The notes: generated from the sequence alone by a model not told the origin. A stretch of 64,000 nt of DNA from CAWEWH01 sp963812775 (GCA_963812775.1 CAWEWH010000002.1:1-64000); one strand, 5' to 3'; positions 48,284-59,825 are shown, numbered from the stretch's first letter. Numbers and translations are program-made.

Positions 48284-48287
<4 letters not shown>

Positions 48288-49804
48288 CGTCGGGCTCGCT
48301 CGCTTTCTTCGCGCGCCACGAAGCGCGACTCGCCTGGCGCGACTGGCGCGCCATGATGACCATGGGCCGCACCTCCCAGCGGCTCGTCGCGCGCCTCGGC
48401 ACCTTGGCGTTCCTGGCGCTGATGCATTTCGTCGCCTACACGATGGTGCGCGGCATCGCCAACGTCCAGGTGCCGGCGTCGGAGCTGCTCGTCGCCATCA
48501 CCGGCACCTTGGCGCTGTCCTGGTTCATGATGCTGTCGCAGGGCATCGAAAGCGTCACGCGCGTCTTCTATGCCCGCGCCGATCTCGACCTCATCCTGTC
48601 GTCGCCGGCCTCGGCGCGGCGCATCTTCGCCATCCGGCTCACCTCGGTGGCGATCACGCTCAGCCTGATGGCGATGCTCCTGGCGCTGCCCTTCGTCGAC
48701 GTGCTCGTCGTCCTCGGCGGACCGCGCTGGCTCGGCGTCTTTGCGGTCCTCGCCGCCATGGGCGCCTCGGCTGCCGCGGCCGCCATCGTGGCCGCCATCG
48801 GACTGTTCAAGCTCGTTGGCCCGCGCCACACCCGCCTGATCGCCCAGATCGTGGCGGCGATTATCGGTGCCGCCTTCCTGGTGCTGATCCAGACCGTCGC
48901 GGTCACCTCGAACGGGCAACTGTCGCGCAGCGCGCTCTTGCCGACCGACCTGATCGTCGCCTATGCGCCGGGGCCGGACAGCCTGCTCTGGTGGCCGGCG
49001 CGCGCCGCCTTCGGGGACGGGCCGCTCCTCGCCATGCTGCTGCTCGCGGGCGTCGCCATGATGAGCATCGTGGTCGCCGTCTTTGCCGGGCGGTTCGCCG
49101 GCTATGTGACGGCCGCCGCCAGCGTGGCGCAGGGCACCCGTGCGGTGCCGCTGTCGCGCGGCTTCCGGAGCCAGTCGCCGGCGGCGGCGCTGCGCGCCAA
49201 GGAGTGGGCGCTCATCCGCCGCGACCCCTGGCTTATCTCGCAGACGCTGATGCAGATCCTCTACCTCGTGCCGCCGGCGCTCTTGCTGTGGCGTGGCTTT
49301 CCGGACGGCATCGACGGTCTCAATGTCATCGTGCCGGTCGTCGTCATGGCAGGCGGACAGCTGGCCGGCGGCCTTGCGTGGCTTGCCGTCTCGGGGGAGG
49401 ACGCGCCGGACCTCATGGCCAGCGCCCCGGTCGCGGCGGCGGCGGTGACACGCGCCAAGATCGAGGCGGTGCTGGGCGCCATCGCCATCGTGTTCCTGCC
49501 CTTTGTGGCGGCGCTGGCCTTCCAGTCGCCTCGGCACGCCGTTGCGGCTGCGGGCGGCATCGCGGCCGCCGCGGCCGCCGCCACTGCCATCCAGCTCTGG
49601 TTTCGCGCCCAGGCCAAGCGCAGCCAGTTCCGGCGCCGCCACACCTCTTCGCGCATGGCCACCTTCGCGGAAGCCTTCTCGTCCATCGCATGGGCGGGTG
49701 CCGCCGCCGTCGCTGCGGTCGACCTGTGGCTCGCCATCGCGCCCGCGGCCTTCGCGCTCGGCGTGCTTTTCATCGCCCGCACCATGCGGCCCGCCGGCAG
49801 TTGA
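48284..49804 (+). CDS. ABC exporter permease
   Basis: A 506-residue integral membrane protein with about ten to twelve hydrophobic segments. The N-terminal cytoplasmic part (FFARHEARLAWRDWRAMMTM) is followed by helices at about 45-65 and 70-90 and then the rest. A middle cytoplasmic segment AALRAKEWALIRRDPWLISQ resembles the coupling region of large ABC-2-type exporters. No substrate-binding protein is encoded, consistent with export. The transported compound is unknown. It ends ten bases before the stop of a convergent ArsR regulator. Confidence 0.8.
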
Positions 49805-49814
49805 AGGGACGCCG

Positions 49815-50117
49815 TTAGATGCGCGTCTGGATTTCCCGCTTGACGGCGCGGATGGCGGTCTCGTCGCGCTTGTAGAATGTCCACTGCTTGACGCGCTTGG
49901 CGCGCACCAGCCCGGCTTGCGCCAGGATCTTCAGGTGCTCGCTCACCGTTGGCTGGCTGAGACCGAGCTTTTCGGCGATAAGCACGCCGCAGACGCCGTC
50001 CCTAACCAGATCACCGTCAACTTGCGGGCGGAAGTGAATGCGTGGCTCCTTCAGCCATTGCAGGATGAGTTGCCGCCGCTCGCTCGCCAAGGCCCGCAAG
50101 GCTCCTTCCATAGCCAT
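49815..50117 (-). CDS. ArsR-family winged-helix repressor
   Basis: A 100-residue regulator. The recognition helix region reads VLIAEKLGLSQPTVSEHLKI near residue 46, followed by the wing VRAKRVKQWTFYKRDE. It lacks the ELCVCDL metal motif of arsenic and cadmium sensors; only one Cys occurs nearby, so it probably does not sense metals that way. It is divergent from a threonine-dehydratase-like gene, with 82 bases between the starts, and probably controls it and itself. A candidate operator is at 50119-50133. Confidence 0.85.
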   Translation of the reverse strand: MAMEGALRALASERRQLILQWLKEPRIHFRPQVDGDLVRDGVCGVLIAEKLGLSQPTVSEHLKILAQAGLVRAKRVKQWTFYKRDETAIRAVKREIQTRI

Positions 50118-50118
50118 A

Positions 50119-50133
50119 TTGCCAATTAGCCAA
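50119..50133. promoter_or_regulatory. Candidate ArsR operator
   Basis: An imperfect palindrome TTGCCAATTAGCCAA lies immediately upstream of the ArsR start codon, within an AT-rich stretch (50113-50150) that contrasts with the GC-rich genes. Position between divergent regulator and enzyme genes fits autoregulation. No experimental motif for this subgroup is known to me. Confidence 0.35.
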
Positions 50134-50199
50134 ATCCCGAATATCTGTCAACTCGCGCCTCAAGATGTGTCGGCGCGCGAGAAAACAGGAGCGACGGCC

Positions 50200-51144
50200 G
50201 TGTCCGACGAGGCGGTGAACCGCGAGCGTATCGAGGCCTGCAGTCGGCTGATCCGCCCGCACGTGCGGCGCACGCCCATCGTCACCCTCGCGGGGGATGA
50301 GATCGGCGCTGCGGCGGACTGCGTGACGCTGAAGCTCGAGCAGATGCAGCATTCCGGCGCCTTCAAGGTGCGGGGCGCCTTCGCCAATCTGTTGATGCGC
50401 GACATTCCCGCCGCCGGGGTGGTCGCCGCGTCGGGCGGCAACCACGGTGCCGCCGTAGCCTATGCGGCCATGAAGCGCGGCGTGCCCGCCAAGATATTCG
50501 TGCCGGAGATTGCATCGCCCGCCAAGGTGGCGCGCATCCGTGCCTGCGGCGCCGACCTTGTGGTCGGCGGCGCCTTCTATGCCGAGGCGCTGGCGGCAAG
50601 CCAGCGCTGGGCGCAGGACACTGGTGCGTTGCCCATTCACGCCTTCGATGCGCCCGAGACGATCCTGGGGCAGGGGACCGTCGCGGTGGAGCTCATGTCG
50701 CAGGCGCCCGACCTCGACACGCTGCTGGTGGCGGTGGGCGGGGGCGGACTTATCTCCGGCATCGCGGCCTTCTGCGCCGGCCGCCCCAAGGTCGTCGGCG
50801 TTGAGCCCGAGAAATCGCCGACCCTGTTCCGGGCATTGGAAGCCGGCCAGCCAGTCGACGCCGAGACCGGCGGTATTGCGGCCGACTCGCTCGCCCCGCG
50901 GCGCGTCGGCGAGCGCGTCTTTCCCATCGCCCGGCGCCATGTCGAGCGCGTCGTGCTCGTCACCGAGGAGGCGATCCGGCAGTCGCAGGAGACGCTCTGG
51001 TCGACGCTGCGGGTCGTTGCCGAGCCGGGCGGGGCGGCGGCGTTTGCGGCGCTCATCTCGAAGCGCTATGAGCCGGCGGCCGGAGAGCGCGTCGGCGTGG
51101 TTGTGAGCGGCGGCAACACCGTGGCGGTGGATTTCGGACGTTGA
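50200..51144 (+). CDS. Threonine/serine dehydratase-like PLP enzyme
   Basis: A 314-residue fold-type II PLP enzyme. The cofactor Lys lies in QHSGAFKVRGAFANL near residue 53, SGGNHGAAVAYAAM binds the substrate near 79, the phosphate loop is AVGGGGLISG near 179, and SGGN occurs again near the end (VVVSGGNTVAVDFG). It should eliminate water from threonine or serine to give a 2-oxo acid; serine racemase or hydroxy-aspartate dehydratase activity is an alternative. It has no regulatory ACT domain, so it is the catabolic size. The GTG at 50200 follows ACAGGA. Confidence 0.85.
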   Translation: MSDEAVNRERIEACSRLIRPHVRRTPIVTLAGDEIGAAADCVTLKLEQMQHSGAFKVRGAFANLLMRDIPAAGVVAASGGNHGAAVAYAAMKRGVPAKIFVPEIASPAKVARIRACGADLVVGGAFYAEALAASQRWAQDTGALPIHAFDAPETILGQGTVAVELMSQAPDLDTLLVAVGGGGLISGIAAFCAGRPKVVGVEPEKSPTLFRALEAGQPVDAETGGIAADSLAPRRVGERVFPIARRHVERVVLVTEEAIRQSQETLWSTLRVVAEPGGAAAFAALISKRYEPAAGERVGVVVSGGNTVAVDFGR

Positions 51145-51153
51145 GACCCGTAG

Positions 51154-51549
51154 ATGACGGGCGGCGAAGACTGGCGCACTCTCGAGAGCTTCGCGTTCGG
51201 CGACGGCCCGGCGCTGGCCGACGAGCTCCTGGCGCTCGTCCTTGCCGGCAAGAAGACGGCGACCTGCTGGTCGGTCACGGACGGCCAGCTGACCGAGATC
51301 GGCAAGCGCATGGTCGCGCGCGACGGCAACGGCCGCCCGCGCGCCGTCATCGAGACGATCGAGCTTTTGCAGCGCCGCTTCCACGAGGTGGATGCGGCCT
51401 TCGCGTATGCCGAAGGGGAGGGCGACCGCTCGCTCGGCTATTGGCGCGCCGCCCACGAGACCTACTTTCGCCGTCAAGGCACCTTCGCGCCCGACATGCT
51501 TCTCTATTGCGAGCGCTTCCGGCTGGTGCAGGTGATCGAACAAGCGTAG
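51154..51549 (+). CDS. ASCH-domain protein
   Basis: A 131-residue protein with an ASCH (PUA-like, RNA-binding) domain. It has FGDGPALADELLALVLAGKK near residue 15, then TATCWSV, and RPRAVIETIELLQRRFHEVD near 65, then RSLGYWRAAHETYFRRQGTF. The G-K-K-T-A-T block and the late Tyr/Trp/His pattern are typical. Some relatives hydrolyse acetylcytidine or bind RNA; this one's role is unknown. It starts nine bases after the dehydratase stop and its stop abuts the MFS start, so the three may be one transcript. Confidence 0.8.
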   Translation: MTGGEDWRTLESFAFGDGPALADELLALVLAGKKTATCWSVTDGQLTEIGKRMVARDGNGRPRAVIETIELLQRRFHEVDAAFAYAEGEGDRSLGYWRAAHETYFRRQGTFAPDMLLYCERFRLVQVIEQA

Positions 51550-53070
51550 GTGCTCCCTGCGATTCCCCGAGGAGCCTCTGCTTTGCGCAGCCCGGACCAT
51601 GACAGCGACGCGCCTTCGTCCCGGCGGCGGTTTCTGACGCTCTTCCCGTCCATCGCCTTGCCGATGGGCATAGCGGTCATGGACCAGACCATCGTGTCGA
51701 CGGCGCTCCCCGACATCGCCGCCGAGCTCGGCCACGTGGAATGGATCTCGTGGGTCATCGTCGCCTATCTGATTTCCAGCACCGTGGCGGCGCCGGTCTA
51801 TGGCCAGCTCGGCGATCTCTATGGGCGGCGGCGCCTCATGTTCGTGTGCCTTACGATCTTCATGACGGCATCGCTCCTCTGCGCGCTCGCACCCAACATG
51901 CTCGTCCTTGGTTGTGGGCGTGCGCTGCAGGGGCTGGGCGGCGGCGGATTGATGACGCTGTCGCAGGCACTCGTCGGTGAGGTGGCGACGGCGCGCGAGC
52001 GCGGCCGCTTCCAGGGCTACATTTCCGCGGTGCTGCAGGTGGCCAACGGGGGAGGTCCGGTGGTCGGCGGCCTGCTCACCGAGCAATTCGGCTGGCGCGC
52101 CATCTTCTTCACGTCGGCATCGTTCGCGCTCGTGGCCTTTATCCTGACGCTGCGGCTCACGGCGCATCCCGGCACGCGCACCGCGGCGCGGTTCGATACC
52201 GGCGGCGTCGCCCTGCTTGGGATTTTCGTTGCCGCCTCACTGATGGCGCTGCGCCAGGTGCAGCGCGTCAGCGTCGACGCTTTGCCGTTCGTCGTCACCC
52301 TCGGGGCGGTGGCGTTGGCGGCGCTCGCCGTTCTCCTGCGCGATGAGCGCCGCCAGCCCGCGCCGCTCCTGCCGCTTGCCCTGATGCGCCAGCCCAGCAT
52401 CTGGCGCTGCAATCTCATGGTGGTGCTGCACGGCGCCACCATGGTGTCGCTGATCACCTTCCTGCCGCTCTATCTCTATGTCACCCGCGGCACCTCGCCC
52501 GGCGAGACCGGCTTGATCATGGTGCCGCTGGTGATCGGCCTCGGCGTCGGCTCGATGCTCACCGGCCTCCTGGTGGGCTACACCGGTCTCACCGCCATTT
52601 TCCCGTCGATCGGGCTTACTATCGGGGCGACCGGCATGCTGGTGTTGGCCTTCTATGCGCCTGTGCTTTCTCCGGCGGGTTTCGCCTGGGCGCTGGCGGT
52701 CCTCGCACCCTTCATCGGCTCGGTGATGAGCGTCGCCACCATCATCGTGCAGACGGCGGCGCCGCGGGGCTCGCTCGGTGCCGCCACCGGAACGGTGCTG
52801 TTGTCGCGCTCGGTGGGCGCCGCCTTCGGCACGGCGCTTTTCGCCACCCTGTTGTTCGTGGTGCTGGCGCTGGGCAGCGGCGAGGCGACGGCGCTGTTCC
52901 AGGCGCTGGTCGAACGCGGCCTGCCGGCTCTCGATGCCGTGGGGCCGGACCGGCGCGCCGCGCTCACCGGCGAGATCGCGCAGGCCTTTCGCGCTGCCTT
53001 CGTGTTGGTGGCTTGCTTCTCTGCCGTCGGTGCGGTGGTGGCCTGGACGCTGCCCGACCGGCGCGTGTGA
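51550..53070 (+). CDS. MFS drug:H+ antiporter, DHA2 (EmrB/QacA) type
   Basis: A 506-residue, 14-helix transporter. Family motifs are MDQTIVSTALPDIAAELG near residue 44, motif A YGQLGDLYGRRRLM near 87, GRALQGLGGGGLMTLSQALV near 124 and motif C-like SAVLQVANGGGPVVGGLLTE near 162. It uses the proton gradient to export hydrophobic or cationic compounds. A GTG at 51550 begins directly after the preceding stop. No TetR or MarR regulator is adjacent. Confidence 0.87.
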   Translation: MLPAIPRGASALRSPDHDSDAPSSRRRFLTLFPSIALPMGIAVMDQTIVSTALPDIAAELGHVEWISWVIVAYLISSTVAAPVYGQLGDLYGRRRLMFVCLTIFMTASLLCALAPNMLVLGCGRALQGLGGGGLMTLSQALVGEVATARERGRFQGYISAVLQVANGGGPVVGGLLTEQFGWRAIFFTSASFALVAFILTLRLTAHPGTRTAARFDTGGVALLGIFVAASLMALRQVQRVSVDALPFVVTLGAVALAALAVLLRDERRQPAPLLPLALMRQPSIWRCNLMVVLHGATMVSLITFLPLYLYVTRGTSPGETGLIMVPLVIGLGVGSMLTGLLVGYTGLTAIFPSIGLTIGATGMLVLAFYAPVLSPAGFAWALAVLAPFIGSVMSVATIIVQTAAPRGSLGAATGTVLLSRSVGAAFGTALFATLLFVVLALGSGEATALFQALVERGLPALDAVGPDRRAALTGEIAQAFRAAFVLVACFSAVGAVVAWTLPDRRV

Positions 53071-53244
53071 GCTGACGCGACATGGTTACCGCTCTGCGAA
53101 AAGGGCACCCGCTCTCCCTGCTCATTGATCCAAACTATCGATTTTTAACAAAATCGTCGCAGGTTGTACGCACGGGGTCCATGCCGGCTGGCAGCCATGC
53201 CGCCTCCGGCCCGAGCGGACCATCCGGCGCGGAGGTCGACGACG

Positions 53245-54417
53245 ATGAAGCTGCCGCTCCATCTCATTGTCTCGAAATATCACTCGGTCGAGGCCGCCCG
53301 CGAACGGCACCGGCTCATCATCTCGCGCTCCCAGGCCATCGCCAAGCTTCTCGCGCTGCTTACCGTCATGTGGATCGGCGTCGATTTCATCAGCACCGAC
53401 CGGCGTGTGTGGAGCGTGCTGGCCATCGAGCGCATCGCCACGTCCATCGCCTTCCTGCTCGTGGCGCGGCATCGTTTCGCCGCTGCCTCGGCCCGCGATG
53501 CGCGCGTCGCCGTCGCGTTGCTCGCCGGCATCGCCATCGTGTTTGCCGTTGTCAGCAATTTGACGCTGCACCGGGCCGGCGCCGGCGACCACTCGCTCTT
53601 CATCGTCACCGCCTACCTCTACGCGCCGTTCCTGGTGGCCGCGGGGTTGAGCGTCTTCCCGCTGATCGCCATCGAGAGCGCCGCGCTGGCGCTGCCTGTC
53701 ATCGCCAGCACGGCGCTGACCATCGCGCTGCGGCCGGAGCTGCTCAGCCCTGCCTCGGCGGTCGCTGCCCTCCTGCTGCTGACGCTCATCGCCAGCATCG
53801 CGGCGCTGGCCAGCATGAGCCAACTGCAATTCCTCATCGATGTCACCGAGCATTCGGCGCGCGACGGCCTGACGCGGGCGCTAACCCGTAAATACGGCGA
53901 GCAGCTTCTCGACATGCAGCTTGCCGTCGCCCAGCGCAACAAGAGCCCACTCTCCGTTCTGTTCATCGACCTCGACCGCTTCAAGTCGATCAACGACCGT
54001 TTCGGTCACCAGGTCGGCGACCAGGTGCTGCGGCGCGTCGCACAATCGCTGCACGAGACCTTGCGTCGCCAGGACAGCATCATTCGCTGGGGCGGCGAGG
54101 AGTTCCTGATCATCCTGCCTGAGACCGACAGCATCGGCGCCGTCAACGCCATCGAGCGCATTGCCGCTGCCGGCTTGGCGCTGCTGCCCGACGGCAGCCT
54201 GCAGAAGGCCAGCATCGGCATCGCCGAGCGGCTGCGCGACAGCATTTTCGAGTGGCCCGATCTCGCGAGCCTTGCCGACAGCCGCATGTACAAGGCCAAG
54301 CAGGGCGGCCGCAATCGCTACGTCAGCTGTGACGAGCGTCCCATAGCATTCATCAAGGCTGACAGCTCGGCTGCGGCCTACGACGAGGCGCTCTACGCGG
54401 CCCGCAGCGCCGCCTGA
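53245..54417 (+). CDS. Membrane diguanylate cyclase (GGDEF)
   Basis: A 390-residue protein. About five or six hydrophobic segments (residues 30-195) form a membrane sensor, followed by a GGDEF domain with FIDLDRFKSINDRFGHQVGD, the active site RWGGEEFLIIL (GGEEF variant, normally active) and the allosteric RRQD five residues upstream. It should make cyclic di-GMP with product inhibition. The signal sensed is unknown. I chose the ATG at 53245 because membrane-domain sequence starts soon after; an upstream in-frame ATG at 53164 would add a basic, non-conserved stretch. It is the second c-di-GMP enzyme in the window. Confidence 0.88.
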   Translation: MKLPLHLIVSKYHSVEAARERHRLIISRSQAIAKLLALLTVMWIGVDFISTDRRVWSVLAIERIATSIAFLLVARHRFAAASARDARVAVALLAGIAIVFAVVSNLTLHRAGAGDHSLFIVTAYLYAPFLVAAGLSVFPLIAIESAALALPVIASTALTIALRPELLSPASAVAALLLLTLIASIAALASMSQLQFLIDVTEHSARDGLTRALTRKYGEQLLDMQLAVAQRNKSPLSVLFIDLDRFKSINDRFGHQVGDQVLRRVAQSLHETLRRQDSIIRWGGEEFLIILPETDSIGAVNAIERIAAAGLALLPDGSLQKASIGIAERLRDSIFEWPDLASLADSRMYKAKQGGRNRYVSCDERPIAFIKADSSAAAYDEALYAARSAA

Positions 54418-54432
54418 AGGCGGCTTGGCGGC

Positions 54433-56141
54433 CTAGACGGGCGCCTGTGTCGCCTGTCCGGCCACGATATACCACGTCACGAACAGCCCGCAGATCAGCG
54501 CGCCCGGCAGAGAGCTGCCGGTACGCCGGTACGTGAACGTCCCGATGATCGCGACGATGGCCAGGAGCGGCAGGAATTGGATGGCGATGATCGTGTTCAG
54601 CACGACAAAGGTATCGTTTGTCGGGTTTAAGAGTCTGCCATTGATGAACAATGCCGCGTATTGAACGACGAGAAGCAGCGCGAAGCCCCCCGCCAGCGCG
54701 ACGATGTTCACGAGATAATGTGCGGTGCGACGATCGCCGGCGATCGAAAGTGAGCCATGCAGGCTGCGCAGCGCCACGACGAAGAAGATGGTGAAGGGGA
54801 CGAGATAGACCAGGAAGTAGAGGAACTGCTTCGGGCTCATCAACTTCAAGCCGACCACCCAGAAGCGGAAGTCGATCTTGAACAGGAAGTCGGCCAGGAC
54901 CAGCGACGCGTAGCCAATGCCGACGGTGGCGAGGGCGATGAGTGCCGCCGGCAGGAAGGCCGTCGCCGAGCGCAGCCGCCCGCGCATGAACAGGAAGGCC
55001 AGACCGAAAGTGATGGCGGCATTGATGAGCGCCCACACCATCAACTGGTTGGTGATACCCTGCGGCAGCACCCGCGATGCCGGCAACAGCCAAGCGCCGA
55101 GCGCCAGTGACGGGTAGTAGGTGATGATCGGAATGAGCGCGGTCAGCGCCAGCGCGAGCCACCATCTCCCGTCGCGCGTTGCCTGCGGGACCTCCGGCGC
55201 TTTCGCCAAGCCGGCGAAGGCGGTGCGGCTCAACAATATCTCGAAGGCGCCGAGCAGCAGCACGACGAAGCCGATCAGCGCCACAAGCGTGCCGAATTCC
55301 TTCCAATACCAGATCTGGTCGTGGGCTGGCCTTGGCGTGCCGCCCTTCAGGGTGCGCGCGAACCAGTCGAGGCTATGCCCAATGGCGGTCGTGGAGATGT
55401 GGTCCTGCGGATGTGTCACGGCCGGCGTGAAGAGCACGCGCGCGTTGCCCTGGTCGATGGAGCCGTAGACCTTGCCGGGTTCTACGGCGGCTTCGGTGCC
55501 GAAGACTTTCCACAGTTTTGGACTCTGCGCGACCTGCTTGGCCTTTGGGACGCCCCACATCAGTTGCGAGAACTCGTCGTACTGACTGAACACCAGGGCA
55601 AGATTGCGCGGATAGGTCGGCGAGCCCTCTGCCGCGAACGGCGCACCGGTGCTCGATCCCTCCAACACAAGCGACTTGTAGTCGTTGGGCGCTGCCACGG
55701 CGGCGGCCAGCACGGTCCAGCCGCCCATGCTGTGACCCTCGAGCCCAACATTGTCCTTGTCGACGATGTCGAGGCTGCGCAAGTAACGAAGGCCGTCCGG
55801 TCCACCGAAGCCGTTGGCAAAGGCCGGCGGACCACTGTAGCCGTGACCGGTCTGGTCGAGGGCCAGCACCACATAGCCGCGGCGGGCAAATTCGATCGCG
55901 AAGCCGCTGTGGGTTTCGCGGGAGTTGATGTAGCCGTGCACGGCGAGGATGCCGGGGGCGGGGGTCTTGGCCGTCGCGTTGGGCGGAATTAGAGCAGCGC
56001 GCTCATCGGCGTGCCGTTCGTGCCAGTGAATCGGACGTCCTGAATGCGAACGTTGCCTGCTGTTTGCGTGAACCAGGCTACGAGCGCTCCGGCCACGATC
56101 AGCAGCAGTCCCAGCGAAAACAGTCGCCATCCCTTATGCAT
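54433..56141 (-). CDS. Membrane-anchored alpha/beta hydrolase with multi-helix C-terminus (one frameshift)
   Basis: About 569 residues after correction, starting MHKGWRLFSLGLLLIVAGAL with a signal-anchor. Near 55990 one base is missing (MSALL then LIPPNA). The hydrolase half has APGILAVHGYINSRETHSGF, the nucleophile elbow VGLEGHSMGGWTVL (Ser) and a His in THPQDHIST. The second half is about eight transmembrane helices (for example GTLVALIGFVVLLLGAFEIL). The fold orientation suggests an extracytoplasmic hydrolase tethered to a membrane domain. The substrate is unknown; a lipid or ester is plausible. Confidence 0.78.
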
Positions 56142-56296
56142 GATGTCCCCCCGCTCACGCGGCCCGAGTTTCGTTCGGGTTCTCTTTATTTTCGTATCGG
56201 ATCATGAATGAAAATGAAATCTCGTGCAAGCTTCGCCATTCTGCCTGTTGCGCGAAATTCTGCGATCGTCATGATCCCGCGTTCTCATGAAACGAG

Positions 56297-57106
56297 GTGC
56301 CGTCGATGAACGCCATCTTCCGCCTCGACGGAAATGTCGCCGTCTCGACTGGGCTAGCGGCCGGTCCCTGGGACCCGAGCCTGCAGCATGGCGGGGCGCC
56401 GGCCGCGCTCGTGGCCGCCGCCGCCGAGCGGCTGGCGACCGCCGCGCCCATGCGGGTGGCGCGGCTCACCGTCGATCTGTTGCGGCCGGTGCCGGTGGCG
56501 CCCCTCGAGATCAGGTCGGCCGTGGTGCGCGAAGGCCGCAAGATCCAGCTCTGCCAGGTGCAGCTCCTCGCCGACGGCACCGAAGTGGTGCGCGCCAGCG
56601 TCCTCAAGGTCAGGACAGCCGACGTGGTGCTTCCAGGTCACGTCGGCCATGAGCCGTTGACGCTGCCGGGTCCTGAGGCCGGTCGCCCCCCGAAGGTCAA
56701 ATTGAGCGCCAATCCGGGGTTCACCGACAGCATCTCGGTCAGCGTCGTGAAGGGCGACTTCCATCTGCCGGGTCCGGCCGCCATCTGGTTCCGGCTCGAC
56801 CTGCCGATCATCGCCGGAGAAATGACGACGCCTTTGATGCGGGCGGTGGCGGCGGCGGATTTCTGCAACGGCGCCTCCTCGGTGCTCGATTTCCGGGAGT
56901 GGACCTTCATCAACGGCGACCTGACGCTGAGCCTGGCGCGCCAGCCGGTCGGCGAATGGATCCTGCTCGATGCGGAGACTTGGCTCGGGCCGGAAGGGGC
57001 GGGCCTGGCTTCCGCCAAGCTCGCCGACACGGCCGGCTATTTCGGCCGCGCCGTGCAATCGATCCTCGTCGAGCCGCGGCCGCAGCGGATCGGCAAGAAG
57101 ACGTGA
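56297..57106 (+). CDS. Acyl-CoA thioesterase-like (double hotdog) protein
   Basis: A 269-residue protein of the thioesterase-family 4HBT_3 type. The first hotdog half has AAGPWDPSLQHGGAPAALVA and ARLTVDLLRPVPVAPLEIRS. The second half has ADFCNGASSVLDFREWTFIN, then GDLTLSLARQPVGEWILLDA, ending with a GLASAKLADTAGYFGRAVQS block. The Q-H-G-G helix start and the paired domains fit acyl-CoA thioesterases. GTG at 56297 is used here; an ATG at 56306 is equally possible. It may be linked to the acyl-CoA steps of the catabolic region but is about 24 kb away. Confidence 0.8.
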   Translation: MPSMNAIFRLDGNVAVSTGLAAGPWDPSLQHGGAPAALVAAAAERLATAAPMRVARLTVDLLRPVPVAPLEIRSAVVREGRKIQLCQVQLLADGTEVVRASVLKVRTADVVLPGHVGHEPLTLPGPEAGRPPKVKLSANPGFTDSISVSVVKGDFHLPGPAAIWFRLDLPIIAGEMTTPLMRAVAAADFCNGASSVLDFREWTFINGDLTLSLARQPVGEWILLDAETWLGPEGAGLASAKLADTAGYFGRAVQSILVEPRPQRIGKKT

Positions 57107-57128
57107 ACGTCAGATCGCGCCGCCGCGC

Positions 57129-57380
57129 CTATCGCGCATCCCGCTCGGTGAGCGCATCCAGCTCGAGCGGGTCGACATCGATGAGCCGCGAGGACGCCTT
57201 CGGCCCGCCCGGCAGACGGATCGTCGCGGCGACCCGCCGATAGGCGAGGAAGGACGGGCTTTCCATGAGTTCGTGGTCGGTGGCGATCTCGTAGTCTCCC
57301 GCCGGCAGCGCGTCCTCGACACCGCTCACAAAAAACGCGCGCCGAAAGGTGACGACCGAGAGGCTCGTTCGAATTTTCAT
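57129..57380 (-). CDS. Small conserved hypothetical protein
   Basis: An 83-residue protein beginning MKIRTSLSVVTFRRAFFVSG, then ALPAGDYEIATDHELMESPS and FLAYRRVAATIRLPG. The V-T-F-R-R-P/A-F and L-P-A-G-x-Y-x-I/V-x-T-D-x-E-L pattern recurs in short hypothetical proteins of Rhizobiales. The function is unknown; no signal peptide or cysteine motif is visible. It lies downstream of groEL on the same strand, beyond a strong terminator, so it probably has its own promoter. Confidence 0.65.
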   Translation of the reverse strand: MKIRTSLSVVTFRRAFFVSGVEDALPAGDYEIATDHELMESPSFLAYRRVAATIRLPGGPKASSRLIDVDPLELDALTERDAR

Positions 57381-57399
57381 GCAAGTCCACCGGCTGAGA

Positions 57400-57429
57400 G
57401 CCAACGCTGGCGTGCACGCCAGCGTTGGC
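57400..57429 (-). terminator. Strong hairpin after groEL
   Basis: A perfect 13-base-pair stem (GCCAACGCTGGCG with CGCCAGCGTTGGC) closes a TGCA loop 24 bases after the groEL stop. On the minus strand the stem is followed by TCTC rather than a long T-run, so termination may be partial or the hairpin may protect the transcript. Confidence 0.65.
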
Positions 57430-57453
57430 TGTGATGGCTGAAGCTCACATCGT

Positions 57454-59079
<1,626 letters not shown>

Positions 59080-59112
59080 GGGTTCAGATCCTGGTGATGT
59101 TGATTGCGGAAA

Positions 59113-59427
59113 TCAGGCGGCGCGCCGTTTCACGGCGACGGCCTCGATGACGCCCATGATGTCGGCCTCGTTCATGATCAGCAGTTCCTCGCCGTCGATC
59201 TTCACTTCGGTTCCCGACCATTTGCCGAAGAGCACACGGTCGCCGGCCTGCACGTCGATAGGAATGAGCTTGCCGGCCTCGTCGCGCGCGCCAGGTCCGA
59301 CGGCGATGACCTCGCCCTCCTGCGGCTTCTCCTTCACGGTGTCGGGAATGATGATGCCGCCCTTGGTCTTGTCTTCGCCCTCGATGCGACGGACGACGAC
59401 GCGGTCATGCAGTGGTCGAAACTTCAT
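59113..59427 (-). CDS. groS: Co-chaperonin GroES
   Basis: A 104-residue co-chaperonin with MKFRPLHDRVVVRRIEGEDK at the start, the mobile loop KTKGGIIIPDTVKEKPQEGE, then VIAVGPGARDEAGKLIPIDV and VLFGKWSGTEVKIDGEELLI. It caps the GroEL ring. It is the first gene of the operon. CIRCE lies about 150 bases upstream of its start, which puts a long untranslated leader (59428-59576) before it. Confidence 0.97.
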   Translation of the reverse strand: MKFRPLHDRVVVRRIEGEDKTKGGIIIPDTVKEKPQEGEVIAVGPGARDEAGKLIPIDVQAGDRVLFGKWSGTEVKIDGEELLIMNEADIMGVIEAVAVKRRAA

Positions 59428-59576
59428 GTGTTTGCCTCATAGACGCACGGTCCCAAAAGTCGGAGACTTTTCGGAAGGACGATGCGCAGGAAGTCGATCA
59501 GGGCGCGGGACCGCTTCCGTCGAAAGCATCGCGCGCGAGGGAGCCATGGCGGCTGACGCAGCGCCATGCGGCCTCA

Positions 59577-59603
59577 TTGGCACTCTCCCTATATGAGTGC
59601 TAG
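59577..59603. promoter_or_regulatory. CIRCE element (HrcA operator)
   Basis: TTGGCACTC at 59577-59585 and GAGTGCTAG at 59595-59603 are separated by nine bases. This matches the CIRCE consensus TTAGCACTC-N9-GAGTGCTAA with two mismatches. HrcA binds it to repress groESL until heat or protein stress. A TTGCCT at 59613-59618 (minus strand) could be the -35 box of the overlapping promoter. Confidence 0.9.
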
Positions 59604-59825
59604 CGACCTAAAAGGCAATGCTTATCTTGGAACGTAGGTGTGCCGCCTGATGTTTGCGTCATCTTCGCGGGGGCAGGGCGCTGAGAAAGCGCGCCTTCGC
59701 CTCAACGGCAGCGAAGTTCACCCCCTCTTGCACTGGCGTCAGTCAAGATGCCGGTTGTTTCCAGCGGCATCGCCCCCACATGAGACACAGCCCCGCGTCC
59801 TACAGCGGGTCGTCCTACGGGATGG

